From Pseudomonas lundensis (GTDB lineage: Bacteria > Pseudomonadota > Gammaproteobacteria > Pseudomonadales > Pseudomonadaceae), in NCBI RefSeq assembly GCF_001042985.1, contig NZ_JYKY01000014.1, forward strand, positions 53,184 to 117,183: a DNA stretch of 64,000 nt, given 5' to 3'. Every line of letters begins with the position of its first letter. Position 1 is the stretch's first letter. Below are positions 46,670-57,707 of this stretch, in pieces. A model generated the notes under the pieces. The model made no database searches, was not told where the DNA came from, and worked only from the letters and a program-made list of their open reading frames with translations. The position numbers were made by a program, and so were the translations under genes.

Positions 46670-47857
46670 TCAAGAAGCGAGCGGCATGACTTGCCACGCG
46701 CCGTTCTGCAGAATCAATTGGCGGTCACAATCGGCCTCGCGGGCGGCGGTCAGCGCCTGCCCAGGCAATGCCTGAACCACGCGTTGGCCTTGGCTGCGAA
46801 GCTGGCAAACGTGCTGCCAGAGTGCCGCATCCGTGCTGTCAGGCATCCAGATACCGCCAGACGGTAACTCGACTTCAGCACGCCCCAGGGTGACCAGGGT
46901 TTTCAAATCGGTCGAGAAGCCGGTTGCCGGACGGGCACGACCGAAGTCGGCACCGATGTCGTCATACCGACCGCCCTGAGCGATGGAGTCCCCAACGCCC
47001 GGTACAAAAACCGCAAACACCACACCGGTGTGGTAGTGATACCCACGCAACTCACCCAGGTCGAAATACAACGGCAACTGCGGGAAACGCACCGACAACC
47101 GCTCGGCAATCGCCAGCAAATCATCCAGAGCCGCCATGACCTGCGCCGGTGCCCTGGCCAATCGCTCACGCGCAGCAGCCAACACCTCGCGACCGCCACA
47201 CAAATCAACCAATGCCCGCAGCATGTCCGCCAGATCGGCCGGCAAGCCTTCGGTCAAGGCCGTTACTTCGTCGATCGCCTTACGTTGCAGGGCGTCGAAC
47301 AATTGTTGTTCCACTTCAACCGACAGTCGGGCCGCACGGGCCAGACCACGGTAAATACCGACATGCCCCAGGTCCATGTGGACATCCGGGACGTCAGCCA
47401 GTTGCAGCATTGCCAGCATCAGGCTGATGACTTCAACGTCGCTGCTCGGGCTCGCATCGCCATACAACTCGGCACCCAGCTGAATCGGGCTGCGCGAGGA
47501 TGACAGGGCACGCGGCTGAGCATGCAGCACGCTGCCGGCGTAGCACAAACGGCTAGGACCGGCCCGGCGCAAGGTATGCGCGTCGATACGCGCCACTTGC
47601 GGCGTGATGTCGGCACGAAAACCCATCTGGCGACCCGTCTGCGGGTCAATAACCTTGAAGGTCCGCAGGTCGAGATCCTGGCCAGCCCCGGTCAGCAGGG
47701 ACTCCAGGTATTCGATATGCGGGGTGACGACGAACTCATAGCCCCAGCTCTGGAACAGATCCAACACCTGACGGCGCGCCACTTCAATGCGGGCTGCTTC
47801 AGGTGGAAGTACTTCTTCGATGCCATCTGGCAGGAGCCAGCGGTCTACCGTTGCCAT
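46670..47857 (-). CDS. hisZ: ATP phosphoribosyltransferase regulatory subunit HisZ
   Basis: A 395-residue class II histidyl-tRNA synthetase paralogue, needed with short-form HisG for the first step of histidine synthesis. The N-terminus reads [20 protein letters not shown]. The synthetase-like motif 2 region ([16 protein letters not shown], then RLCYAGSVL) is present, while the tRNA-binding anticodon domain is lacking, as expected. The upstream region (47858-48180) contains two terminators, so it likely has its own promoter. Confidence 0.94.
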   Translation of the reverse strand: MATVDRWLLPDGIEEVLPPEAARIEVARRQVLDLFQSWGYEFVVTPHIEYLESLLTGAGQDLDLRTFKVIDPQTGRQMGFRADITPQVARIDAHTLRRAGPSRLCYAGSVLHAQPRALSSSRSPIQLGAELYGDASPSSDVEVISLMLAMLQLADVPDVHMDLGHVGIYRGLARAARLSVEVEQQLFDALQRKAIDEVTALTEGLPADLADMLRALVDLCGGREVLAAARERLARAPAQVMAALDDLLAIAERLSVRFPQLPLYFDLGELRGYHYHTGVVFAVFVPGVGDSIAQGGRYDDIGADFGRARPATGFSTDLKTLVTLGRAEVELPSGGIWMPDSTDAALWQHVCQLRSQGQRVVQALPGQALTAAREADCDRQLILQNGAWQVMPLAS

Positions 47858-47944
47858 TACGCCATTCCCCTATGATCCGGGCGGCCAGCCAGCAGGCGAG
47901 CCTTGAGTAAAGCAGAACGTGGCTGCGTCTTGAACGCGCACAGC

Positions 47945-47967
47945 AAAAAAGCCTTAAACGAAAGGCT
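47945..47967 (-). terminator. rho-independent terminator, second in hisZ-hflC spacer
   Basis: On the minus strand AGCCTT-TCGTTT-AAGGCT is followed by TTTTT. It is a 6-bp stem with a T-tract. Confidence 0.7.
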
Positions 47968-48040
47968 CACACAGCACATTCCTCGAAAAATCTGCCGACG
48001 CTGTACCAGCCGATCGGTCAATCAAACATGCAGACGCAAA

Positions 48041-48061
48041 AAAGCCGGGAATTTCCCGGCT
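48041..48061 (-). terminator. rho-independent terminator after hflC
   Basis: AGCCGGGAA and TTCCCGGCT pair around AT, followed on the minus strand by TTTTTTGCG. It ends the hfq-hflX-hflK-hflC transcript. Confidence 0.85.
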
Positions 48062-48180
48062 GCCGCATCATACACACGTTTTCTTAAAGGATCACCCCGC
48101 CAGGCCATTTGCCCGCCAGGCGGAGTGAAAGCATGCGCCCGATTGTTACGTCAGAGACCACAATCGGACGGCATGACGCC

Positions 48181-49059
48181 TTATTGTTGCTGCGGCTTGG
48201 ACTTTTCCAGGTAACGGAAGAAGTCGCTGCTCGGGTCCAGAACCAGTACGTCGCTCTTGTTCGCAAAGCTTTCGCGGTAAGCGCGCAGGCTGCGATAGAA
48301 CTTGTAGAACTCTTGATCCTGGCCGTAAGCCTTGGAGTAAATCGCGGCAGCCTGGGCATCACCATCACCGCGCAGTTCTTCAGACTGACGATACGCCTCA
48401 GCCAGCAGAACACGACGTTGACGGTCGGCGTCGGCACGAATGCCCTCCGCCAGCTCGTTACCCTTGGCCCGGTGCTCGCGGGCTTCACGTTCACGCTCGG
48501 TGCTCATGCGCTCGAACACGCTACGGTTGACTTCTTTTGGCAAGTCGATGGCCTTGACGCGAACGTCGACCACTTCGATGCCCAGCTCTTTTTCAGCCAT
48601 TTTGTTCAGCGAGGCCGTGATGTCAGCCATCAAGGCATCCCGCTCACCCGACACCACTTCGTGCAGGGTGCGCTTGCCGAACTGGTCACGCAGGCCGGAT
48701 TCCAGACGGCGCGACAAGCGCTCGTCAGCAATCTGCTTCATGCCGGAGGTGGCGGTGTAGAAGCGCTCGGCATCTTTCACGCGCCACTTGGCGAAGGCAT
48801 CAACCATTACAGCTTTCTTTTCCAGCGTCAGAAAACGCTGAGTCGGCGCATCCAGCGTCATCAGGCGGGCGTCGAACTTGCGCACCTGGTTAACGTAAGG
48901 AATCTTCACGTGCAGGCCGGGCTGGACATCCGCCTGAACCACACGGCCGAAGCGCAGCAGAACCGCGCGTTCGGTTTGCGAGACGATGTAGAAGCTGTTC
49001 CAGGCCACCACTGCCACGACTACGCCGACAATAAGGGCGATCAGCGATTTATTGCTCAT
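48181..49059 (-). CDS. hflC: FtsH protease modulator HflC
   Basis: A 292-residue SPFH-domain protein with one N-terminal transmembrane helix (SLIALIVGVVVAVVAWNSFY) and a periplasmic prohibitin-like domain (REREAREHRAKGNELAEGIR). With HflK it forms the cage around FtsH. The ATG overlaps the hflK stop by one base (TGATG). The C-terminus ends in a Gln-rich KPQQQ. Confidence 0.95.
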   Translation of the reverse strand: MSNKSLIALIVGVVVAVVAWNSFYIVSQTERAVLLRFGRVVQADVQPGLHVKIPYVNQVRKFDARLMTLDAPTQRFLTLEKKAVMVDAFAKWRVKDAERFYTATSGMKQIADERLSRRLESGLRDQFGKRTLHEVVSGERDALMADITASLNKMAEKELGIEVVDVRVKAIDLPKEVNRSVFERMSTEREREAREHRAKGNELAEGIRADADRQRRVLLAEAYRQSEELRGDGDAQAAAIYSKAYGQDQEFYKFYRSLRAYRESFANKSDVLVLDPSSDFFRYLEKSKPQQQ

Positions 49060-50243
49060 CAGCGGCTCTCCCTAGTACGCGGCTGTTGCGGCAGATCGGT
49101 GCTGACATGTGAAGCAGCATCGTTATTGGTGCTCGCGGCGGCGGCAGAACCGGTTGCCGGCGTGCTCTTGCCATTACGGCCTTCAATCATTTTGTCCAGC
49201 GGCAGATAAAGCAGGTTGCTCTGGCCGTTTTTGTTGCCGGTCACGAGTACCTTGCTGGTATTGCTGAAGACGTCCTGCATGGTGTCCAGGTACAGACGGT
49301 CACGCGTGACTTCCGGTGCCTTGCGGTACTCGGCAACCAGCTTGGTAAAGCGATCAGCCTCACCCTTGGCGCGCGAAACCACTTCGTCACGGTAGCCGTT
49401 GGCATCTTCAATGATGCGCTGGGCCTGACCACGTGCTTCCGGCACCACACCGTTGGCGTAGCTTTCGGCCTGGTTACGGGCACGTTGCTCGTCTTCACGG
49501 GCACGGATCACGTCATCAAAGGCTTCTTGCACTTCACGCGGTGCGGCGGCGTTTTGCACGTTGACCTGAGTCACGGTGATACCGGTTTTGTAGGTATCGA
49601 GGAAGCGCTGCAAGCGTTCCTTGATCTCTATCGCCATCTGCTCACGGCCTTCGGTCAGCACCTTGTCCATCGAGGTCGAACCCACGACGTGACGCAAGGC
49701 GCTGTCGGTCGCCTGTTGCAGACTGACTTCCGGTTGATCGACATTCAGCACGAAGTCGCGCAGGTTGCTGATCTTGTACTGCACGGTCAGCGGCACTTCG
49801 ACGATGTTTTCGTCTTCAGTCAGCATCTGGCCCTGCTTGGTGTACGCACGCTCACGCGTGACGTTTTCCATGTACTTTTTATCGAACGGCGGGAAATAGA
49901 TATTCAGGCCCGGTCCTACTGTGTCGTAGTACTTGCCCAGTCGCAGCACCACGGCTTGCTCCTGTTCATCGACCACGTAAACAGCGCTGTACAGCCAGAC
50001 GGCTGCCATGACGACCAGCACGATACCGAGCACGCCAAAACCGGCGCTTTTGCCGCCGTTTGAACCGCCATCGCTACCGCCTGTACGTTTTTTCCCACCA
50101 CCGAACAACCCATTCAGGCTTTCCTGCAGCTTTCGGAAGGCCTCGTCGAGATCTGGTGGTCCCTTGCGGTCGCCATTTTTAGGGCGTTTGCTACCCCAAG
50201 GATCCTGATTGTTCGAGTTGCCACCCGGCTCATTCCAAGCCAT
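49059..50243 (-). CDS. hflK: FtsH protease modulator HflK
   Basis: A 394-residue partner of HflC. The start is ATG 50243 (MAWNEPGGNSNNQDPWG), the usual HflK start; the reading from 50279 adds 12 unsupported residues. A Gly/Asn-rich cytoplasmic N-terminus (GLFGGGKKRTGGSDGGSNGG) precedes a transmembrane helix at about residues 70-90. The SPFH domain follows, with VNVQNAAAPREVQEAFDDVI. The C-terminal Ala/Ser-rich tail is family-typical. Confidence 0.95.
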   Translation of the reverse strand: MAWNEPGGNSNNQDPWGSKRPKNGDRKGPPDLDEAFRKLQESLNGLFGGGKKRTGGSDGGSNGGKSAGFGVLGIVLVVMAAVWLYSAVYVVDEQEQAVVLRLGKYYDTVGPGLNIYFPPFDKKYMENVTRERAYTKQGQMLTEDENIVEVPLTVQYKISNLRDFVLNVDQPEVSLQQATDSALRHVVGSTSMDKVLTEGREQMAIEIKERLQRFLDTYKTGITVTQVNVQNAAAPREVQEAFDDVIRAREDEQRARNQAESYANGVVPEARGQAQRIIEDANGYRDEVVSRAKGEADRFTKLVAEYRKAPEVTRDRLYLDTMQDVFSNTSKVLVTGNKNGQSNLLYLPLDKMIEGRNGKSTPATGSAAAASTNNDAASHVSTDLPQQPRTRESR

Positions 50244-50339
50244 AGCGCTCTCCATCTGATAAAGCAAAGACGCGCCCACGGCGCGCCGACCAATGCTACA
50301 GAATGCCTATCACAGCGGCACGACCGCTTTGCGAGGCTT

Positions 50340-51641
50340 TTATTGCAAAGTGTGTTCTTCGATGAACACCGCTGGTTCCATCCCTTCGCGGCTGACCAGG
50401 CGATTAAGCTCGGCTCGCGGCAGGCGTACATCCAGCAGGCACACGCCTTCATCGTCGTGTTCTTCTTTTTGCACCGCGCCCAATTCAAAGAATTGGGCAC
50501 GCAGTCGAGCAAAACGCTGCGGCAAGCGCAAGGTACCGACAAACAATTCGTTGCCCAACAACTCGGCAATGGCCTGTTGCAGCAGGTCTAGCCCCTCGCC
50601 GTCGCGGGCCGACAACCAGACCCGTTGCGGCTTGCCATCGGCATCCCGCTGGATCTGCGGCTCGACCGCTTCAAGCAAATCGATTTTGTTGTAGACCTCA
50701 AGGATCGGCAAGTCCTGGGCGCCAATCTCGTTCAGCACCACCATCACCTGCTCGATCTGCGCCATGCGCTCCGGTTCGTGCGCATCAATCACATGCAGTA
50801 ACAAATCCGAATTGCTCGACTCTTCGAGCGTAGACCGGAAAGCTTCAACTAGCTTGTGCGGAAGATGACGAATGAAGCCCACGGTGTCAGCCAGTACGAT
50901 TGGCCCCAGGTCGTCCAGATCCAGACGGCGCAGGGTCGGATCGAGCGTGGCGAACAACTGGTCGGCGGCGAACACCTCAGAACCGGTCACCGCATTGAAC
51001 AGCGTGGACTTGCCCGCGTTGGTATAGCCCACCAGCGACACTGTAGGAATATCGGCGCGTTGGCGCCCTCTACGGGACTGCTCGCGTTGACTGCGGACTT
51101 TTTTCAGACGGGCCTTGATCTGGCTGATGCGCACGCGCAGCAGACGCCGGTCGGTTTCAAGCTGGGTTTCACCCGGCCCGCGCAAACCGATACCGCCACC
51201 CTGACGTTCAAGGTGAGTCCAGCCGCGCACAAGACGCGTGCTCATGTGATCAAGCTGGGCCAGTTCGACCTGCAGCTTGCCTTCATGGGTACGGGCACGT
51301 TGAGCGAAGATATCGAGAATCAGCCCGGTACGGTCAAGCACGCGACACTCGAAAACCCGTTCGAGGTTACGCTCCTGACTGGGCGTGAGGACGTGATTGA
51401 AAATCACAATGTCGACCTTCTCGGCCTTGACCAGGTCGCGTAATTCCTCGACCTTGCCACTGCCAATCAGGTACTTGGCCGATGGCCGATGACGCGGCAC
51501 GTTAAAAAACGCGACGGTCTCGGCGCCGGCCGACACAGCTAACTCCTGGAACTCCTGCGGATCTTCGCGCGCCTCAGGGTCCTGACCTTCCAAGTGAACG
51601 AGGATTGCTCGCTCACCACCACCGTGGCGCTCAAAGAACAA
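50340..51641 (-). CDS. hflX: ribosome-associated GTPase HflX
   Basis: A 433-residue GTPase that splits and rescues stalled ribosomes. The start is TTG 51641 (MFFERHGGGERAILVHL) with AGGAG six bases upstream. The N-terminal HflX domain (DRTGLILDIFAQRARTHEGK) and the glycine-rich linker GGGIGLRGPGETQLETDRR precede the G domain, with P-loop GYTNAGKSTLFN, DTVGFIRHLP and NKID. It lies between hfq and hflKC as in E. coli. Confidence 0.95.
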   Translation of the reverse strand: MFFERHGGGERAILVHLEGQDPEAREDPQEFQELAVSAGAETVAFFNVPRHRPSAKYLIGSGKVEELRDLVKAEKVDIVIFNHVLTPSQERNLERVFECRVLDRTGLILDIFAQRARTHEGKLQVELAQLDHMSTRLVRGWTHLERQGGGIGLRGPGETQLETDRRLLRVRISQIKARLKKVRSQREQSRRGRQRADIPTVSLVGYTNAGKSTLFNAVTGSEVFAADQLFATLDPTLRRLDLDDLGPIVLADTVGFIRHLPHKLVEAFRSTLEESSNSDLLLHVIDAHEPERMAQIEQVMVVLNEIGAQDLPILEVYNKIDLLEAVEPQIQRDADGKPQRVWLSARDGEGLDLLQQAIAELLGNELFVGTLRLPQRFARLRAQFFELGAVQKEEHDDEGVCLLDVRLPRAELNRLVSREGMEPAVFIEEHTLQ

Positions 51642-51653
51642 AGCAGACTCCTA

Positions 51654-51914
51654 TCAGGCGTTACCTGGCTCAGCGTCTGCTTGTTCCGATTCTGCTGCGC
51701 TTGGCAGACGAATTGGACGCACAGGAACGACTGTCGAGATAGCGTGTTTGTAAACCATTTGGCTGACGGTGTTTTTCAGCAGAATCACGAACTGGTCGAA
51801 AGACTCGATGGTCCCCTGCAGCTTGATCCCGTTGACCAGGTAGATGGAAACGCCAACCTTCTCTTTACGCAAAGTATTCAAGTAAGGGTCTTGTAGCGAA
51901 TGCCCTTTTGACAT
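51654..51914 (-). CDS. hfq: RNA chaperone Hfq
   Basis: 86 residues. The start is ATG 51914 ([19 protein letters not shown]) with AGGAG upstream. The Sm1 motif contains [19 protein letters not shown] and the Sm2 motif contains [10 protein letters not shown]. The distal and rim residues are conserved. It ends in a short acidic tail. Hfq pairs small RNAs with mRNAs; it lies between miaA and hflX in the conserved order. Confidence 0.97.
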   Translation of the reverse strand: MSKGHSLQDPYLNTLRKEKVGVSIYLVNGIKLQGTIESFDQFVILLKNTVSQMVYKHAISTVVPVRPIRLPSAAESEQADAEPGNA

Positions 51915-52003
51915 ATGCCGCACTCCTGTAAGGATAAAAAAAGAAACAAAATTTAGAGGGTCGATGACGCCACACCCATAGGATAGACGGCATTTCCGGA
52001 GAC

Positions 52004-52984
52004 TCAGCTCAATATGGAGACCGATCCCAGGTATTTCAAGGCTCGTGGCAGATTGTCGCAGGCCAGGCTATCAAGCCAATGCAGGTCATCCCAGCCGCGC
52101 AACCAGGTGAACTGCCGCTTGGCCAACTGGCGCGTGGCAATGATGCCGCGCTCCTTCATCTCGGCCTGCGACAGCTTGCCGTCGAGGTAGTCCCAGACTT
52201 GTCGATAGCCCACTGCACGTATAGACGGCAACCCCGCATGCAGGTCACTTCTATTACGCAGGGCTAGGACCTCATCTATGAACCCCTGTTCCAGCATTTG
52301 CCCGAATCTTTGTGCAATTCGTTCATGCAGTACCTGACGTTGCGCCGGAGCGATGGCCAGATGCGCGACAGTATAGGGCAATTGGCTAGCGCCTGAAGCC
52401 GCTGCTTTAGTAGATTGCTCAGATTGTTTCTGGCGATGCGCAGTCATACTCAGACCGCTGACGCGATAGACCTCAAGCGCGCGCGTCAAACGCTGGGGAT
52501 CGTTGGGATGAATGCGCGCCGCGGACTCGGGATCGATCGCCGCCAACTGATCGTGCAAAGCCTGCCAGCCCAGGCGCTGCGCCTCTTCTTCGAGCTGCGC
52601 ACGCACCTCGGGATCGGCAGCCGGCATGTCTGCCAGCCCATCAATCAATGCCTTGTAATACAGCATGGTGCCGCCCACCAGCAGCGGAATATTGCCGCGC
52701 GCGGTGATCTCGGCCATGGCCTTTAACGCATCCGCACGAAAGTCGGCCGCTGAATAGCTCTGGGCGGGATCGAGAATGTCGATCAATTGGTGCGGATGTT
52801 TGGCCAATATGTCGTGCGAAGGCTTGGCAGTGCCAATGTCCATGCCGCGATACACCAGCGCCGAGTCAACACTGATCAGCTCGCAGGGCAGCACTTTGCT
52901 CAGCTCAATGGCGAGGTCGGTCTTGCCGGCAGCCGTCGGCCCCATCAGAAAAATGGCGGGGGGTAATGCGTTGGAACCTGTCAT
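52004..52984 (-). CDS. miaA: tRNA dimethylallyltransferase MiaA
   Basis: A 326-residue enzyme that adds the isopentenyl group to A37 of tRNAs reading UNN codons. The start is ATG 52984 ([20 protein letters not shown]), which overlaps the mutL stop. P-loop [27 protein letters not shown] and the conserved [12 protein letters not shown] are visible. It is coupled to mutL as usual. Confidence 0.96.
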   Translation of the reverse strand: MTGSNALPPAIFLMGPTAAGKTDLAIELSKVLPCELISVDSALVYRGMDIGTAKPSHDILAKHPHQLIDILDPAQSYSAADFRADALKAMAEITARGNIPLLVGGTMLYYKALIDGLADMPAADPEVRAQLEEEAQRLGWQALHDQLAAIDPESAARIHPNDPQRLTRALEVYRVSGLSMTAHRQKQSEQSTKAAASGASQLPYTVAHLAIAPAQRQVLHERIAQRFGQMLEQGFIDEVLALRNRSDLHAGLPSIRAVGYRQVWDYLDGKLSQAEMKERGIIATRQLAKRQFTWLRGWDDLHWLDSLACDNLPRALKYLGSVSILS

Positions 52985-54897
52985 CAGCGACCGCGCAAAA
53001 AGAGTTTGTCCAAGTCGTCCAGACCCATTTGGGTCCAGGTGGGACGACCATGATTGCACTGACCACTGCGCTCGGTGTTTTCCATGTCACGCAACAAGCC
53101 GTTCATTTCCGGGATCGCCAAGCGGCGATTGGCCCGGATCGCACCGTGGCACGCCATGGTGCCAAGCAGTTCGTTGAGGTGCGCCTGAATCCGGTCACTG
53201 GTGCCGTATTCCATCAAGTCGGCCAGCACGTCATGCACCAGACGCTGAGCTTCTGCTTGTTTGAGCAAAGCCGGAATCTGGCGGATGGCCAATGTTTCCG
53301 GGCCCAGACGCTGCAATTCAAAGCCCAGGCGCTGGAACCATTCGGCGTGTTCTTCAGCGCAATCGGCTTCGCGCTGACTGACGGCGATCGACTCGGGCAC
53401 CAGCAACGGCTGCCCGCTCAAACCTTCGCTGGCCATGGCGATTTTCAGCCGCTCGTACATGATCCGCTCATGCGCGGCGTGCATGTCCACCAACACCAGG
53501 CCCAGCGCGTTTTCGGCAAGGATATAAATGCCCTTGAGCTGCGCCAGCGCAAAGCCCAGCGGCGGGATGTCGCCCTGCCCTTCAGGCAGTGGCGAGGCAT
53601 TGGCTTCGGGCAGCGGCGCGAAAAATTCGCGGTAGGCATTGCGTGCTTCTTCGGCGGGCACCGAGGGCGCGGAAGGCTGTGGGCGGTACTGGTACTGATA
53701 CCCCGCTCCGGCGCCTGATCCGGCAACGTGCGGGGTGGGCGCGGACTGCGGCTGTTCGAGCACATGGGCGGCCAAGCGCATTTCACCTTGCGGACCAAAC
53801 TCCCCCGCGTCCAGACCGGTCGGGCGCTCAGCCCCTGGCACGGGTGCCGGAGCTGCCAGTTGGTCCTCGGGGCGCACATCACCCAGCGCGCGGTGCAAGG
53901 TGCCGTACAAAAAGTCATGCACCATGCGCCCGTCGCGAAAACGCACTTCGTGTTTGGTCGGGTGAACGTTCACGTCGACCACCGAAGGATCGACCTCGAA
54001 AAACAGCACAAACGTCGGGTGACGCCCGTTAAACAGGACGTCGCGGTACGCCTGACGCACCGCATGCGCGACCAGCTTGTCGCGCACGGCCCGACCATTC
54101 ACGTAGAAGTACTGCAAGTCGGCCTGGCTGCGCGAGAATGTCGGCAAGCCCACCCAGCCCCATAAATGCAAGCCGTTGCGCTCGACTTCAATCGGCAGCG
54201 CCTGCTCCAGGAACGCCGAACCGCACACCGCGGCCACGCGCCGGGCACGCGCTACGTCGTCACGCGCCTCGTGCAGGTTGAGGATCGACTTGCCGTTGTG
54301 GCGCAAATTGAAGGCCACGTCGAAGCGCGCCAACGCCAGACGCTTGATGACTTCTTGCAGGTGATCGAATTCGGTTTTTTCAGTCTTGAGAAACTTGCGG
54401 CGCGCAGGGGTGTTGAAGAACAGGTCGCGCACTTCAACCGACGTGCCCACGGGATGGGCCGCTGGCTGAACCCGGGGCGCCATGTCGCGGCCCTCGGTTT
54501 CGACTTGCCACGCCTGATCGGCACCACGGGTGCGCGAGGTCAGGGTCAACCGCGCGACGGAACTGATGGACGCCAGCGCCTCACCGCGAAAACCGAGGCT
54601 CATCACCCGCTCAAGGTCTTCAAGGTCACGAATTTTACTGGTGGCGTGTCGCGCCAGCGCCAAGGGCAAATCGTCGCTTGAGATTCCGCTGCCGTCGTCG
54701 CGCACACGCAACAACTTGATACCGGCTTGCTCAACGTCCACATCAATGCGCTTAGCGCCGGAGTCCAGGCTGTTTTCCAGCAGCTCTTTGATCACCGACG
54801 CGGGACGCTCAACCACCTCGCCCGCAGCAATCTGGTTGGCCAGGCGCGGGCTGAGCAGTTCAATCCGCGCACTGCTCGTGAGTTCAACGTCACTCAT
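52984..54897 (-). CDS. mutL: DNA mismatch repair protein MutL
   Basis: A 637-residue protein. The N-terminal GHKL ATPase has [27 protein letters not shown] and [11 protein letters not shown] Pro/Ala-rich linker (about residues 345-430) leads to a C-terminal dimerisation domain containing [22 protein letters not shown] residues. The C-terminal motif [12 protein letters not shown] and the QCNHGRPTW end are typical. The start overlaps the amiB stop by 4 bases. Confidence 0.96.
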   Translation of the reverse strand: MSDVELTSSARIELLSPRLANQIAAGEVVERPASVIKELLENSLDSGAKRIDVDVEQAGIKLLRVRDDGSGISSDDLPLALARHATSKIRDLEDLERVMSLGFRGEALASISSVARLTLTSRTRGADQAWQVETEGRDMAPRVQPAAHPVGTSVEVRDLFFNTPARRKFLKTEKTEFDHLQEVIKRLALARFDVAFNLRHNGKSILNLHEARDDVARARRVAAVCGSAFLEQALPIEVERNGLHLWGWVGLPTFSRSQADLQYFYVNGRAVRDKLVAHAVRQAYRDVLFNGRHPTFVLFFEVDPSVVDVNVHPTKHEVRFRDGRMVHDFLYGTLHRALGDVRPEDQLAAPAPVPGAERPTGLDAGEFGPQGEMRLAAHVLEQPQSAPTPHVAGSGAGAGYQYQYRPQPSAPSVPAEEARNAYREFFAPLPEANASPLPEGQGDIPPLGFALAQLKGIYILAENALGLVLVDMHAAHERIMYERLKIAMASEGLSGQPLLVPESIAVSQREADCAEEHAEWFQRLGFELQRLGPETLAIRQIPALLKQAEAQRLVHDVLADLMEYGTSDRIQAHLNELLGTMACHGAIRANRRLAIPEMNGLLRDMENTERSGQCNHGRPTWTQMGLDDLDKLFLRGR

Positions 54898-56321
54898 TGC
54901 TTGGACACCAGTTCAGCAGCCGGAATGCTCAGGGTCTGGCCCACTTTGAGTTCATCGCTTTTCAGGCTGTTGCTGGAGCGCAACGTGGCCACGCCAACCT
55001 GATAGCGCACGGCGATCATGGCCAGCGTTTCACCCGGCAACACACGGTGCTCGCGGGCGCTTTGGGCGATTTTGCCCGTGTCTCGCAACCAGGCGATGTA
55101 CGTGCCCGGCGGCGGGTTTTGCTGGAAGAACTGGCGAACACCGCTGCTGATCGAGCGCGCCAGTGCTTGCTGGTGATTCGCCGACGCCAGCTTCGAGGCT
55201 TCGTTGGCATTGGAGATGAAGCCGGTTTCCACGAGGATCGACGGGATGTCCGGGGATTTGAGCACCATAAACCCGGCCTGTTCCACGCGTTGCTTGTGCA
55301 ACGGGGTCACGCGGCCAATGTTGGTCAGGACTTTCTGGCCCACGTTCAAGCTGGAGGTCAAGGACGCCGTCATCGACAGGTCGAGCAGCACACCGGCCAG
55401 CATGCGGTCTTTGTCGTCCAGACTGACGTTACCGGCACCGCCGATCAAGTCAGAACGGTTTTCACTGTCGGCCAGCCAGCGTGCGGTTTCAGAGGTGGCG
55501 CCGCGTTCAGACAACGCAAACACCGAAGCACCAAACGCAGCCTTGGAAGGCGCGGCGTCAGCGTGAATCGAGACAAACAGATCGGCGCCCTTTTTACGGG
55601 CAATTTCAGTACGGCCGCGCAGAGGGATGAAGTAATCCCCCGTGCGGGTCAATTCGGCGCGGAAGCCTTTAATGCCGTTGACCTGACGCTGCAATTCTTT
55701 GGCAATGGCCAGCACCACGTCTTTCTCGCGTTGACCGCGGGAGCCGGAAGCGCCCGGGTCTTCACCGCCGTGGCCAGCGTCAATCACCACCACAACACTG
55801 CGCTTGCCACTCGGGATCGGGGGCAATGTGACATCAGGCTGCGCAGGGGTCACCGGCACCACAGGCACCTTCGCCACGTTGGTGGCAGGCAGACTTGGCG
55901 CCAAGTCCACGCCCTGGTCATACAGGTCAACCACCAGACGGTTGCCGTACTGGGCATTAGGCGCCAGCACGAAACTCTTCGGGGTGACGGCCTTTTTCAG
56001 GTCAATCACCACGCGCAGGTCGGTGGGTGTGCGCTGTGCCGAACGCAAACTGGTAATCGGCGTGTTGGCCGTCGGCACATTCAATGCACCGGCCAGAGTG
56101 GCGCCGTTGATGTCGATCACCAGACGGTCAGGCGATGTGAGGGTAAATACGCTGTGTTGCACCGGGCCTGTCAGGTCAAACACCAAACGGGTGTTGTCCG
56201 GGGCACGCCACAGCCGCACGCTTTTTACCTGAGTCGCGGCCAAGGCATTGACGGCCATGACACTGAGCAACACTCCAACGACACTCACTAACGCGCGAAA
56301 GCGCATACCAAACCCCATCAT
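54894..56321 (-). CDS. amiB: N-acetylmuramoyl-L-alanine amidase AmiB/AmiC type with AMIN and LysM domains
   Basis: A 475-residue cell-division amidase that cleaves the septal peptidoglycan cross-bridge stem. The start is ATG 56321, overlapping the tsaE stop (ATGA). A signal peptide ends near NALAA. The AMIN domain (about residues 25-120) has [19 protein letters not shown]. The Amidase_3 zinc domain (about 180-400) has [16 protein letters not shown] and [16 protein letters not shown] plus the [10 protein letters not shown] glutamate. A C-terminal LysM (about 425-470) has [20 protein letters not shown]. Confidence 0.94.
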   Translation of the reverse strand: MMGFGMRFRALVSVVGVLLSVMAVNALAATQVKSVRLWRAPDNTRLVFDLTGPVQHSVFTLTSPDRLVIDINGATLAGALNVPTANTPITSLRSAQRTPTDLRVVIDLKKAVTPKSFVLAPNAQYGNRLVVDLYDQGVDLAPSLPATNVAKVPVVPVTPAQPDVTLPPIPSGKRSVVVVIDAGHGGEDPGASGSRGQREKDVVLAIAKELQRQVNGIKGFRAELTRTGDYFIPLRGRTEIARKKGADLFVSIHADAAPSKAAFGASVFALSERGATSETARWLADSENRSDLIGGAGNVSLDDKDRMLAGVLLDLSMTASLTSSLNVGQKVLTNIGRVTPLHKQRVEQAGFMVLKSPDIPSILVETGFISNANEASKLASANHQQALARSISSGVRQFFQQNPPPGTYIAWLRDTGKIAQSAREHRVLPGETLAMIAVRYQVGVATLRSSNSLKSDELKVGQTLSIPAAELVSKQ

Positions 56322-56797
56322 TGATTGTTTTCCGGTGCCAAGGCGGCACACCAAGACTCGCCACGCGAACCTTGGGGCGTCAGCTTCAGCAAACGCCCGG
56401 TGTTATGCGGGGTAATGGTAATGGTCAGGTCGGGCTTTGGCAAAAAGCCTGCACCCTTTTCGGGCCACTCGATCAAACACAGTGCGTCATCTTCGAAATA
56501 GTCGCGAATGCCCAGAAATTCCAGCTCTTCAGGGTCAACCAAACGGTAAAGGTCGAAATGGAAGGCGCGGATGTCGCCAATCTCGTAGGGCTCAACCAAC
56601 GTAAAGGTCGGACTTTTAACCGCGCCCACATGCCCGAGCCCGCGGATCAGGCCGCGTGACAGGGTGGTCTTGCCCATTCCAAGGTCGCCTTCAAGGAAGA
56701 TCAGACCATGGCCTTGCGTGATGCCCGCCAGCTTTGCGCCAAACGCGGTCATGGCCGCTTCATCGTATAGTAGTTGTTGCAGTGTTAATTCGTGCAC
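56318..56797 (-). CDS. tsaE: tRNA threonylcarbamoyladenosine ATPase TsaE
   Basis: A 159-residue ATPase of the t6A37 pathway, acting with TsaB and TsaD. It starts at GTG 56797 inside nnrD (13-base overlap). Walker A is GDLGMGKTTLSRGLIRGLG, followed by SPTFTLVEPYEI and FDLYRLVDPEELEFLGIRDY, all characteristic of the family. Confidence 0.95.
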   Translation of the reverse strand: MHELTLQQLLYDEAAMTAFGAKLAGITQGHGLIFLEGDLGMGKTTLSRGLIRGLGHVGAVKSPTFTLVEPYEIGDIRAFHFDLYRLVDPEELEFLGIRDYFEDDALCLIEWPEKGAGFLPKPDLTITITPHNTGRLLKLTPQGSRGESWCAALAPENNQ

Positions 56798-57645
56798 GGT
56801 GCGTGTTCCTCCAACAACTGACGAATGGCTGGAATCAAATCAGTGGCCGCCAGCCCTCGGCCCAAAGTTCCTTGTTGCTCTCCGGCGCTGGCATGCAGCC
56901 ACACCGCCAGACACGCAGCATCAAACGCTGCCATGCCTTGTGCCATGAAGGCGCCAATCACCCCTGCCAGCACATCACCCAACCCGGCGGTGGCCATGGC
57001 AGGGTGACCGAGATCGCAGCGCGCCAACTGACCCTCCAGCCCGGCAATCAGGCTGCCTGCGCCTTTCAGCACGCACACAGCTGAGTATTTTTTAACCAAC
57101 GCCCGCGCCGCCGCCGGACGATCGGCCTGCACCTGTTCAGTGCTGATGCCCAGCAACCGCGCCGCCTCACCAGGGTGCGGCGTCATCACCGTGCCCGGAG
57201 CCAAGGCAAGGTCAGCGTTGGACAACAGATTCAACGCATCGGCATCCCACACCTGCGGGATTTTTGCCTGCGCCGCTGCGGACAACACGCTACGGCCCCA
57301 TGCCGCCTGCCCCAAACCGGGGCCGACCACCAACACCGAGGCTTGCGCCAAAAGGCCCATCACCTGATTGGCCGACGACACGCCTGAAGTCATCACTTCA
57401 GGCAAGCGGGTCAACGCCGCGGGCACATGCTCAGGGCGTGTGGCCAGCGACACCAGCCCGGCGCCGCAGCGCAAAGCCGCCTCAGCGCTCAAGGTAATCG
57501 AGCCGCCAAAACCTCGGTCGCCACCGATAAGCAGCACGTGCCCGAACTGGCCTTTATGGGCATCTGGCGCGCGTGCAGGCAGGCGTGGCAGCGTGGCTGC
57601 ACGCAGGAGGTCGGGTTCAGATAACAGGTGTTTGGTCTGCGGCAT
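56785..57645 (-). CDS. nnrD: ADP-dependent NAD(P)H-hydrate dehydratase NnrD
   Basis: A 286-residue ribokinase-fold enzyme that repairs hydrated NADH/NADPH. Family motifs are HKGQFGHVLLIGGDRGFGGS, MTPHPGEAARLLG and GHPAMATAGLGDVLAGVIGA. The N-terminal epimerase (NnrE/YjeF_N) domain is absent, so this is the stand-alone dehydratase form. It is divergent from queG; the spacer is 62 bases. Confidence 0.93.
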   Translation of the reverse strand: MPQTKHLLSEPDLLRAATLPRLPARAPDAHKGQFGHVLLIGGDRGFGGSITLSAEAALRCGAGLVSLATRPEHVPAALTRLPEVMTSGVSSANQVMGLLAQASVLVVGPGLGQAAWGRSVLSAAAQAKIPQVWDADALNLLSNADLALAPGTVMTPHPGEAARLLGISTEQVQADRPAAARALVKKYSAVCVLKGAGSLIAGLEGQLARCDLGHPAMATAGLGDVLAGVIGAFMAQGMAAFDAACLAVWLHASAGEQQGTLGRGLAATDLIPAIRQLLEEHAPCTN

Positions 57646-57707
57646 ACGTGTCGGGCTCCGATGTCTGGCAGAATTATACGCATCTCAGCCCCGGTTTCTC
57701 TTGCCTC

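Larger units (their letters stand above)
47858..48180. other. 323-bp hisZ-hflC spacer with two tandem minus-strand terminators
   Basis: No coding gene is seen. In P. aeruginosa a small DUF2065 membrane-protein gene sits here; I find no trace of it. The spacer holds a terminator at 48041-48061, a second at 47945-47967, and a loose dyad at 48131-48174. The roughly 75 bases between the two terminators could be a short transcript, but no promoter was identified. Confidence 0.55.
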
